Shown: in pieces, positions 16,370 to 23,354 of the stretch | Position numbering within the stretch: position 1 is the stretch's first letter | Layout of the letters: every line of letters begins with the position of its first letter | From: Haliscomenobacter hydrossis DSM 1100 | GTDB lineage: Bacteria; Bacteroidota; Bacteroidia; Chitinophagales; Saprospiraceae | NCBI RefSeq assembly: GCF_000212735.1 | Contig: NC_015510.1 | Coordinates: forward strand, 7,193,001 to 7,257,000 | Length of the DNA: 64,000 nt | Direction: 5' to 3' | The notes under the pieces: generated by a model | Seen by the model: the letters and a program-made list of their open reading frames with translations, nothing else | What the model was told of the DNA's origin: nothing | Database searches by the model: none | Position numbers and translations under genes: made by a program

Positions 16370-17962
16370 ATGTTGCTAAATAATTTGTTGCTCATCATTA
16401 TCCTGTTGATGGTTGTTTCCCTTTTTTCGATGTTGAGCGAAAAGTTGCGGATTTCCTATCCGATTTTTTTAGTGATCTGTGGCTTGTTTATCGGGTTTAT
16501 CCCCAACGTATTGGACATCACCCTGAAACCCGATTTGGTATTCCTTATTTTTTTACCCCCACTGCTTTATGCCGCTGCCTGGAATACTTCCTGGAAAGAT
16601 TTTTGGGCACTTCGCCGCTCGATCAGCCTGCTGGCCCTGGGTTTGGTCATTTTTACCTCTTGCGCGGTAGCCATCGTTTCACATATGCTGATTCCCGGGT
16701 TTTCATTGGCCTTGGGCTTTTTGTTGGGTGGAATTATTTCACCACCTGATGCCATTGCCGCTACCTCGGTCTTGCAAAAATTAAAAATCCCCAAACGGGT
16801 AGTCAGCATTTTAGAAGGAGAAAGCCTGGTCAACGATGCCGCGAGTTTAATTGTTTTTCGCTTTGCCCTGGCGGCGGTTTTGACCCATAAATTTGTATTG
16901 CTGGAAGCTGGAATTGATTTTGTTGTCGTGGTCACCGCCGGAATTTTGATCGGCCTGGCCATTGCTTTTTTTATCTATGCCTTTCACCGATTTTTACCCA
17001 CCACGTCAAGCATCGATACCGCCATTACTTTGATTGCGCCCTATCTGATGTATGTGACTGCCGAACATTTTCACTTTTCAGGGGTATTGGCTGTTGTGAG
17101 TGGGGGCCTTTTTTTAAGCTCGCGTTCTACCGAGGTATTTTCATTTAGCACCCGATTGCAATCACAGGGCGTGTGGGATACCCTGGTATTTCTGCTCAAC
17201 GGGGTGGTTTTTGTCTTGATTGGCCTACAACTTCCCCTGATCTTAAAAAGCCTGGATCCTGGAACCATCACCCATGCCATTTATTATGGAGTCATCATCA
17301 GTTTTGTGACCATTTTGGTGCGCATCATCTGGGTTTTCCCGGCAGCGTATTTGCCCAGACTGCTCAGCAAAAAAATCAAAACCAACGAATCTTATCCCGG
17401 CTGGAAGTCGGTTTTGATCATTGCCTGGAGTGGAATGCGCGGCGTAGTGTCGCTGGCTGCAGCGCTATCCATACCCCTCACTTTGAGTTCTGGAGAAGCC
17501 TTTCCGCAGCGGAACCTGATTTTGTTTATTTCCTTTATCGTCATCTTGTGCACGCTGGTGTTGCAGGGGCTGAGTTTACCTTTTTTGGTAAGCAAATTGG
17601 ACTTTGAAATCAAAGACAATGAAACGGAGCAGGAATTGGAAATACAAATGCATCTGGTATCAAGTGTTTTGGCCTACATCAATACCCGTTATGCCCAGGA
17701 AACAGAAACCGACAATGCTTTTCGCATGCTAAAAAAACGCTATGAACATTTGCAGAAGACCCAAAAAAAGCAATTGCACATTGAAGATGATATGCCTTCC
17801 TATATCTCGGCTTACCGTACCGCATTATTGGAATTGGTAGAGGTACGGCGAAAAGCTTTGGAAGAAATGAATGGAGAAAAAAAATACCCCGAGGAACTGA
17901 TCCGCAGGTTGGAAAAAGTCATCGACCACGAGGAAGCGGGTTTGAGTATGCAATTAAAATAA
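16370..17962 (+). CDS. Na+/H+ antiporter, CPA1/NhaP type
   Basis: 530 residues with about 12 membrane segments over the first 415 residues and a cytoplasmic coiled-coil tail (about 420-530). The antiporter core is visible: LLGGIISPPDAIAATSVLQ (about 117-135) and GESLVNDAASLIVFRFALA (about 149-167), where the ND pair is the ion-binding Asp region of CPA1 exchangers. It exchanges Na+ or K+ for protons and serves pH and salt tolerance. It follows the hydrolase by 12 bases. Its last 24 codons and the promoter element behind them are found again in decayed form at 23179-23290. Confidence 0.94.
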   Translation: MLLNNLLLIIILLMVVSLFSMLSEKLRISYPIFLVICGLFIGFIPNVLDITLKPDLVFLIFLPPLLYAAAWNTSWKDFWALRRSISLLALGLVIFTSCAVAIVSHMLIPGFSLALGFLLGGIISPPDAIAATSVLQKLKIPKRVVSILEGESLVNDAASLIVFRFALAAVLTHKFVLLEAGIDFVVVVTAGILIGLAIAFFIYAFHRFLPTTSSIDTAITLIAPYLMYVTAEHFHFSGVLAVVSGGLFLSSRSTEVFSFSTRLQSQGVWDTLVFLLNGVVFVLIGLQLPLILKSLDPGTITHAIYYGVIISFVTILVRIIWVFPAAYLPRLLSKKIKTNESYPGWKSVLIIAWSGMRGVVSLAAALSIPLTLSSGEAFPQRNLILFISFIVILCTLVLQGLSLPFLVSKLDFEIKDNETEQELEIQMHLVSSVLAYINTRYAQETETDNAFRMLKKRYEHLQKTQKKQLHIEDDMPSYISAYRTALLELVEVRRKALEEMNGEKKYPEELIRRLEKVIDHEEAGLSMQLK

Positions 17963-18000
17963 TGTGTGAATTATGTAACTCTTCCTACTGATCGTGTAAC
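17891..18000 (+). repeat. Imperfect direct repeat, left copy (antiporter 3' end plus promoter element)
   Basis: This stretch, made of the last codons of the antiporter gene and the two half-sites of promoter site 4, aligns with 23179-23290. Shared blocks include TGATCCGCAG, TTGGAAAAAGT, CGACCACGA and TATGTAACTC. The two copies flank the glycan cassette. Confidence 0.8.
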
Positions 18001-18029
18001 GCTTTACTTGATTAAGAACACTACCTTTG
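17965..18029 (+). promoter_or_regulatory. Composite stress promoter element, site 4 (glycan cassette)
   Basis: TGTGAATTATGTAAC (core at 17975), CGTGTAAC (core at 17996) and TACCTTTG with TTTG at 18026. Spacings are 21 and 30 bp. It begins two bases after the antiporter stop codon. Confidence 0.85.
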
Positions 18030-18104
18030 CGTTGTAATGTGTAATAATTGAACAATGAAAATTTTACATATTACTCAAGCTCTAAAAATAAATTATTGTA
18101 TACT

Positions 18105-19265
18105 ATGGTCATTGAAAAAAAAACCACGATGCAGCTTGTTTGCTTTTCTCATTTGGCATGGAAATTTGTTTACCAGCGTCCACAGCATCTATTAAGCCGT
18201 TTTACAAAAAAATATGATGTTTATTATATAGAAGAGTTTATCTACAGTACGGAAGAAGATGGCTACTCCATAAACATTACCAATGAAAATGTTACGGTCA
18301 TTGTGCCACATTTGTGCAACAGCATTCAAGAAGTACGGAATGAAACCAAAAGAAAAGAAATTATTCTAAAAAATCTGTTCAAAGAGCACTCCATACAATC
18401 CTATATTTTCTGGTATTACACCCCAATGGCACTTGCTTATACTGTTAATTTTAATCCCTTGGCTACAGTATATGATTGTATGGATGAGTTAAGTGCTTTT
18501 AAATTTGCGCCACCGGAGCTAAAAAAATATGAACAGGAATTATTTAAAAAAGCGAATGTCGTTTTTACCGGTGGCAACAACTTGTATAAGGCCAAGAAGG
18601 CACAGCATCATAATATTCACTCTTTCCCCAGCAGCATTGATAAAGCACATTTTAAAGCAGCCAGAGATAACAAAAAGGAAGTTGCAGACCAGTCCGCTAT
18701 ACCACATCCCCGTCTAGGATTCTATGGGGTAATCGATGAACGTTTTGATATTGATTTAATCAAGCAGGCAGCGGATGCAAAACCTGAGTGGCATTTTGTT
18801 TTAGTAGGGCCGGTGATAAAAATTGATGCTGCCACGTTACCTCAAAATAAAAATATCCATTATCTCGGCGCTAAAACTTATGAAGAGTTACCATCCTACC
18901 TTAGTGGCTGGGATATTGCCATGATTCCATTTGCCATCAATGAATCTACCCGCTATATCAGTCCTACTAAAACACCGGAATACCTTGCCGGTGGAAAGCC
19001 GGTAATTTCTACAGCCATCACCGATGTCATCAACCCTTATCATGAATTGGGCTTAGTGCATATTGTACAAAATGCAGAAGACCTACTACAAATGGCCACA
19101 TCAGAATTAAGTATAACCGACAAGAGTGAATGGCTGTGCAAGGTTGACGAATACCTCAGTACCATATCCTGGGATGCCACCTGGGGAAGGATGGATGAAT
19201 TGATGCAAAATGAAATTGAGGCGAATCCCAATTTACTAACCGACAAAATCAATCAATATGTATGA
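18105..19265 (+). CDS. Glycosyltransferase (TuaH-like, GT4/GT-B fold)
   Basis: 386 residues from the ATG at 18105; a TTG-initiated longer form from 18048 is possible but adds a non-conserved leader. The opening LVCFSHLAWKFVYQRPQHLL is the signature of the TuaH-type family, whose members add sugars in teichuronic-acid-like or exopolysaccharide synthesis. The second Rossmann domain shows RLGFYGVIDERFDIDLI, then WHFVLVGP, and the donor-binding region ISPTKTPEYLAGGKPVIST. The 3' end overlaps the UDP-galactopyranose mutase gene by 8 bases. It is the first gene of the cassette driven by promoter site 4. Base use looks more AT-rich than in the antiporter gene before it. Confidence 0.88.
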   Translation: MVIEKKTTMQLVCFSHLAWKFVYQRPQHLLSRFTKKYDVYYIEEFIYSTEEDGYSINITNENVTVIVPHLCNSIQEVRNETKRKEIILKNLFKEHSIQSYIFWYYTPMALAYTVNFNPLATVYDCMDELSAFKFAPPELKKYEQELFKKANVVFTGGNNLYKAKKAQHHNIHSFPSSIDKAHFKAARDNKKEVADQSAIPHPRLGFYGVIDERFDIDLIKQAADAKPEWHFVLVGPVIKIDAATLPQNKNIHYLGAKTYEELPSYLSGWDIAMIPFAINESTRYISPTKTPEYLAGGKPVISTAITDVINPYHELGLVHIVQNAEDLLQMATSELSITDKSEWLCKVDEYLSTISWDATWGRMDELMQNEIEANPNLLTDKINQYV

Positions 19266-20409
19266 TTATTTAATCGTGGGTGCAGGACTGGCAGGGTCGG
19301 TACTGGCAGAGCGCTTGGCATCAAAAGCCAATAAAAAGATTTTATTGATTGACAAAAGAAATCACATTGGCGGAAACACTTTTGATTATTACAACAGCGA
19401 TGGTATTTTGGTGCATAAATACGGGCCTCATATTTTTCATACCAACAGCAAAGAAATTTTCGATTACCTCGGCAACTTTACGGAATGGCGGCCTTATGAA
19501 CACCACGTTTTGGCAAGTGTGGATGGGCAGTTGGTACCCATACCGATCAATCAAAATACCGTCAATGCCTTGTATGGGTTAAATCTTTCTCAGCTGCAGG
19601 TACAGGATTTTTTTAATTCAAAAGCAGAAAAAAAAGACCAGATACTTACCTCAGAAGATGTGGTGGTCAATGCAGTGGGTAGAGAACTATACGAGAAATT
19701 TTTTAAGCATTATACAGTTAAACAATGGGGGCTGGATCCATCCGAACTGGATGCTTCAGTAACGGCAAGGGTACCCACCCGAACCAATAAAGACAACCGT
19801 TATTTTACGGATAGTTATCAGGCAATGCCTCTGCATGGTTACACCAATATGTTTCACCGCTTATTGGACCATCCCAATATACATATCATGCTCAACACAG
19901 ATTATAAAGATCTGGTTGATGAAATCAAATTTCAGACGCTGATTTATTCCGGACCTATTGATGCCTATTTTGATTTTTGTTTCGGAAAGCTTCCTTACCG
20001 CTCCATCAATTTTAAAAGCCAAACCATCGACAGTGAAAATTACCAGCCAACCGGAACCGTGAATTATCCCATGAGCCAGGCGTATACCCGTATCACAGAA
20101 TTTAAACACCTAACCGGACAAAAGCATGAGAAAACTTCCATTGTATTTGAATACCCTACCGCAGAAGGCGATCCCTATTATCCAATACCCCGTAAAGAAA
20201 ATATGGAGATATACAATCGGTATAAAACATTGGCTGCATCAGAACCCAATACGTTTTTCACAGGGCGTTTGGGTACTTACAAATATTACAATATGGATCA
20301 GGTAATCGCTCAATCACTAGCCTTGTTCAAAAAAATAATGCAGGCGGAACATCTCCATATTGTGCATGACCCAATCAAATCATCAAACGGCACAACGCAG
20401 CTTAGTTAG
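19258..20409 (+). CDS. glf: UDP-galactopyranose mutase
   Basis: 383 residues. This flavoenzyme interconverts UDP-galactopyranose and UDP-galactofuranose in the cytoplasm and supplies Galf for surface glycans. The FAD-binding motif is near the N-terminus (YLIVGAGLAGSVLAERLA, about 4-21), followed by IDKRNHIGGNTFDY and HKYGPHIFHTNSKEIF, all hallmark Glf segments. YSGPIDAYFDFCFGKLPYRS and the C-terminal GRLGTYKYYNMDQVIAQSL complete the family pattern. It overlaps the preceding glycosyltransferase by 8 bases and is followed 14 bases later by the first glycosidase, showing a tight operon. Confidence 0.97.
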   Translation: MYDYLIVGAGLAGSVLAERLASKANKKILLIDKRNHIGGNTFDYYNSDGILVHKYGPHIFHTNSKEIFDYLGNFTEWRPYEHHVLASVDGQLVPIPINQNTVNALYGLNLSQLQVQDFFNSKAEKKDQILTSEDVVVNAVGRELYEKFFKHYTVKQWGLDPSELDASVTARVPTRTNKDNRYFTDSYQAMPLHGYTNMFHRLLDHPNIHIMLNTDYKDLVDEIKFQTLIYSGPIDAYFDFCFGKLPYRSINFKSQTIDSENYQPTGTVNYPMSQAYTRITEFKHLTGQKHEKTSIVFEYPTAEGDPYYPIPRKENMEIYNRYKTLAASEPNTFFTGRLGTYKYYNMDQVIAQSLALFKKIMQAEHLHIVHDPIKSSNGTTQLS

Positions 20410-20423
20410 AACATTGAAAAACC

Positions 20424-21569
20424 ATGAACAATACTAACCCTTTTCATTCTTTTTGGATGGCTGGTTACGAATGTGCCGACCACTTAAATGCTTTTGGTAT
20501 AAGGGTTGACCTGATTAACACGACCGGCCACCTTCATTTAATGGATACCGACTATAAAAACCTTGCTCCATTTAAAATTTCTACCGTACGTGAAGGAATA
20601 AGATGGAGCAAGGTGGAAACAAAACCTTATCAATATGACTGGTCTGTGGTCGGTAATATGATCCAAAGTGGCAAGGCCAACAACATACAACAAGTTTGGG
20701 ATTTATGCCATTTTGGATACCCCGATGATTTAACTCCTTTACACCCTCAATTCACCAATCGGTTTGTAGCCTTGTGTACTGCCTTTGTACAGTTTTATAG
20801 AAGCGTCGATACTAAGTCAACTTTAATTGTTACGCCAATCAATGAAGTAAGCTTTTTATCCTGGTTAGGAGGAGATGTAAAGGGTACCTCACCTTACTGC
20901 ACCAACCAGGGTTGGGAGGTGAAGTACAATTTAATGAAAGCTTACATCAAAGGAATTGATGCCCTAAAAGCCGCTGACCCATCCGTGCGTATTTTAACTA
21001 CTGAACCACTAATCAATATCGTGCCGGGTTATGCTGCAACAAGTGAAGAAATAGAACATGCTGCAGGATTGCATGAAGCCCAATTTCAGGTGACAGAAAT
21101 TTTGTGTGGTAGGATGTGCCCTGAATTAGGGGGTAGCGCAGATTACCTGGATATATTGGGCTATAATTTTTATTACAACAATCAATGGACATCAGCACCA
21201 CATGAATTCTTGGATTGGAAAATAGGCGAGGCAAATCCAAAATTTATTCCACTGCATCAGTTGCTGATGACAGCGTTCAAAAAATACAATCGCCCATTTG
21301 CACTAACCGAAACCAGCCACCCCAAAGAAGACCGGCCACTGTGGATTAAAATGATTGAAGCCGAATCACTAAAATTGTTACAAGCGGAGCTGCCTTTTTG
21401 GGGCATTTGCTGGTATCCGATGGTCAATCGGCCCGATTGGGATTATTTACATGATTGGCATTATGCCGGCATATGGGATGACGTCTACCATACAGATTCG
21501 CCAGTAAGAGCATTGCATGTACCGAGTGCAGAAGCACTGTTGTGGGCACAAAGCATCTTAAATAAATAA
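20424..21569 (+). CDS. GH1-like (clan GH-A) glycosidase or related protein
   Basis: 381 residues, no signal peptide. It has a TIM-barrel glycosidase pattern: ISTVREGIRWSKVE, QVWDLCHFGYPDDL, the acid/base region TPINEVSF (Glu about 140) and the likely nucleophile LTETSHP (Glu about 296), then GICWYPMVNRPDWDY. This spacing fits family 1 or a close GH-A family. It is shorter than usual GH1 enzymes (about 450 residues), so substrate loops are reduced. Lying behind a glycosyltransferase and glf, it may trim or transfer sugars on a stress-related glycan. It is paralogous to the next gene. Confidence 0.82.
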   Translation: MNNTNPFHSFWMAGYECADHLNAFGIRVDLINTTGHLHLMDTDYKNLAPFKISTVREGIRWSKVETKPYQYDWSVVGNMIQSGKANNIQQVWDLCHFGYPDDLTPLHPQFTNRFVALCTAFVQFYRSVDTKSTLIVTPINEVSFLSWLGGDVKGTSPYCTNQGWEVKYNLMKAYIKGIDALKAADPSVRILTTEPLINIVPGYAATSEEIEHAAGLHEAQFQVTEILCGRMCPELGGSADYLDILGYNFYYNNQWTSAPHEFLDWKIGEANPKFIPLHQLLMTAFKKYNRPFALTETSHPKEDRPLWIKMIEAESLKLLQAELPFWGICWYPMVNRPDWDYLHDWHYAGIWDDVYHTDSPVRALHVPSAEALLWAQSILNK

Positions 21570-21573
21570 TCTT

Positions 21574-22782
21574 ATGCACGGAAGTAAATTCATGTTTGCC
21601 ACTGGAATTGAAAATAGTTATCCCAATATTTTGTTGCCGGATGGTACGACCAAACGGGTGGATGAAATGGAGAAGACTGGACATTACCTCCAATGGGAAA
21701 GAGACTTTGATTTAGTGAAAGAAATGGGCATAGAATTTTTGCGCTATGGCCCACCTTATTACAAAACACATACCGCACCGGGTAAATTTGACTGGTCTTT
21801 TACGGATCTTACGTTTAACCGGCTGCAGGAAATGGGCATTACACCCTTGGTTGACCTCTGTCATTTCGGTGTGCCAGACTGGTTAGGGAATTTTCAAAAT
21901 CCAGACTTTCCCTTTTATTTTGCTGAGTATGCAAGTGCTTTTGCCACCAGGTTTCCTCAACTGCAGTTTTATACGCCGATTAATGAAATATTTATAGCTG
22001 CAATGTTTTCTGCACAATATGGCTGGTGGAACGAAAGGCTGAGTTCTGATGAGGCTTTTGTCAACGCTTTAAAAAACCTGTCAAAAGCAAATGTCATGGC
22101 CATGCATGCCATTCTAAAAATCCAACCAGAAGCAACTTTTATCCAAAGTGAATCCACCGAATATTTTCATGCTACCGAGCCAAAAGCATTGCCACTGGCC
22201 CGTTTTCTGAATCAAAAGAGATTTCTCTCACTTGACCTTACCTATGGCTTTCCCCTCAATGTTACCATGTATGAATACTTGCTGCAAAATGGGATGACTA
22301 AAAGCGAATACTTTTGGTTTGCACAAAACCAGGTAAAAGCAAGGTGTATAATGGGCAATGATTATTATGTAACGAATGAACACCTGGTGCATCCCGATGG
22401 ACATACCCAAGCATCGGGCGAGGTATTTGGGTACTATGTGTTAACCAATCAGTATTACAACCGGTACAAATTACCCATCATGCATACTGAAACAAATATA
22501 AAAATGCCAGCGTGTAAAGAGTGGCTGTTGAAACAGTGGGCGAACCTGCACCGGCTTAAGCAAGATGGAGTGCCGATTATAGGCTTTACCTGGTACAGTT
22601 TACTGCATCAGGTTGATTGGGATTCTGCACTGAGGAATGATGCAGGAAACATCAATGAGCTGGGCTTGTACGACTTGGATCGAAACATCATGCCAGTAGG
22701 AGTAGCGTATAAACATTTGATCAAAGAATGGAAAGATATCCTCTTGGAAGAAAGTTATGGACTCCTATTTCAGCACCATTGA
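21574..22782 (+). CDS. GH1-like glycosidase
   Basis: 402 residues, no signal peptide, 4 bases after the preceding paralogue. The N-terminus FATGIENSYP is typical of GH1-type proteins. Barrel motifs are FLRYGPPYYKTH, PLVDLCHFGVPDWLG, TPINEIF (acid/base Glu about 137) and MHTETNI (nucleophile Glu about 305), then GFTWYSLLHQVDWDSAL. A beta-glycosidase activity is expected from the family; the substrate is unknown. The pair of related glycosidases directly behind a glycosyltransferase and a UDP-galactopyranose mutase suggests maturation of a galactofuranose-containing glycan, which is inference. Confidence 0.85.
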   Translation: MHGSKFMFATGIENSYPNILLPDGTTKRVDEMEKTGHYLQWERDFDLVKEMGIEFLRYGPPYYKTHTAPGKFDWSFTDLTFNRLQEMGITPLVDLCHFGVPDWLGNFQNPDFPFYFAEYASAFATRFPQLQFYTPINEIFIAAMFSAQYGWWNERLSSDEAFVNALKNLSKANVMAMHAILKIQPEATFIQSESTEYFHATEPKALPLARFLNQKRFLSLDLTYGFPLNVTMYEYLLQNGMTKSEYFWFAQNQVKARCIMGNDYYVTNEHLVHPDGHTQASGEVFGYYVLTNQYYNRYKLPIMHTETNIKMPACKEWLLKQWANLHRLKQDGVPIIGFTWYSLLHQVDWDSALRNDAGNINELGLYDLDRNIMPVGVAYKHLIKEWKDILLEESYGLLFQHH

Positions 22783-22815
22783 TGAAGTGCCAGGTCATGA
22801 ATGATGAACTGGCAC

Positions 22816-23025
22816 TTACCTGGCGAAAATGGTATCTTCTTTGATGATGTCAGCCGTATAATGTGAAAATAAATCATGAGCGTTAATGCGGTCTGCATTT
22901 TCTTGCCCTGTATTATTTACTGAAGGCACCTCTTTTGCAGGCTGTATATACGCATGTACAGCCTCCTTAATTTGTGCGTTTTTATGTACAGCTCTTCTTC
23001 TCAATCTCATTTTGAAATTTTTCAT
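22816..23025 (-). CDS. Small basic protein of unknown function
   Basis: 69 residues: MKNFKMRLRRRAVHKNAQIK at the start is strongly basic, then a polar segment with EVPSVNNTGQENADRIN and DLFSHYTADIIKEDTIFAR. There is no signal peptide or membrane helix. Length alone would leave it doubtful, but a promoter element with the exact geometry of the stress regulon lies upstream on the same strand (cores at 23143 and 23122, TTTG at 23092), giving a leader of about 57 bases. No family is recognised. Confidence 0.6.
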   Translation of the reverse strand: MKNFKMRLRRRAVHKNAQIKEAVHAYIQPAKEVPSVNNTGQENADRINAHDLFSHYTADIIKEDTIFAR

Positions 23026-23088
23026 TTTCGTGCATTTAAATTTAAATGAAACAATCTTTTTACCAATGTAAGTAACTACTCACTGATA

Positions 23089-23153
23089 CAAAATTAATGT
23101 AACTGGCTTTAAAAAATGTTACATTATTATGCTTTTATTTTACAAGATAATGC
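23089..23153 (-). promoter_or_regulatory. Composite stress promoter element, site 6 (for the 69-residue gene)
   Basis: On the minus strand: CTTGTAAAAT (distal core at 23143, weak match), AATGTAAC (proximal core at 23122, strong) and TTTG at 23092. The 21 and 30 bp spacings are kept although the distal half-site is degenerate. Confidence 0.65.
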
Positions 23154-23178
23154 CCAGGTAACCCCCAAATTATGCACT

Positions 23179-23250
23179 GATGACCTTGATCCGCAGTTGG
23201 AAAAAGTAACCGACCACGAAGAAGCAGATTTAAGTATATCATTTAAATGG
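23179..23250 (+). pseudogene. Remnant of a Na+/H+ antiporter 3' end
   Basis: The bases translate as DPQLEKVTDHEEADLSISFK, clearly matching the antiporter C-terminus IRRLEKVIDHEEAGLSMQLK at 17897-17959. A one-base deletion near 23197 and loss of the stop codon show decay. Nothing upstream of it resembles the antiporter. The duplication continues into promoter site 5. Confidence 0.8.
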
Positions 23251-23253
23251 ATG

Positions 23254-23317
23254 TATGATTTATGTAACTCTTTCCCAGAAGAGTGTAAAGTTTTTGGATA
23301 AAAATAGCTGAATTTTG
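23254..23317 (+). promoter_or_regulatory. Composite stress promoter element, site 5 (giant adhesin-like gene)
   Basis: TATGATTTATGTAAC (core at 23264), GTGTAAAG (core at 23285, 21 bp) and TTTTGG with TTTG at 23314, one base nearer than in the other sites. It is the right-hand duplicate of site 4. Together with site 6 and the antiporter remnant it accounts for the 329-base gap before 23355. Confidence 0.72.
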
Positions 23318-23354
23318 GTTTACTGTATTTATTCACACTGTAAACTGAAGAATT

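Larger units (their letters stand above)
17891..23290 (+). other. Putative inserted glycan cassette flanked by imperfect direct repeats
   Basis: The segment holding the TuaH-like transferase, glf, two GH1-like genes and the small minus-strand gene is bracketed by two copies of about 110 bases (17891-18000 and 23179-23290). Each copy consists of the antiporter tail plus a stress promoter element. The left copy is functional; the right one is decayed. No integrase, transposase or attachment site is visible, so the mechanism (duplication with insertion, or loss of a second antiporter gene) is open. Confidence 0.5.

Noticed and set aside
23116-23301. 61-codon plus-strand gene before the giant adhesin gene
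   Set aside because: Its middle is the antiporter tail remnant and its end is promoter site 5; it is a decayed duplication, not a gene.
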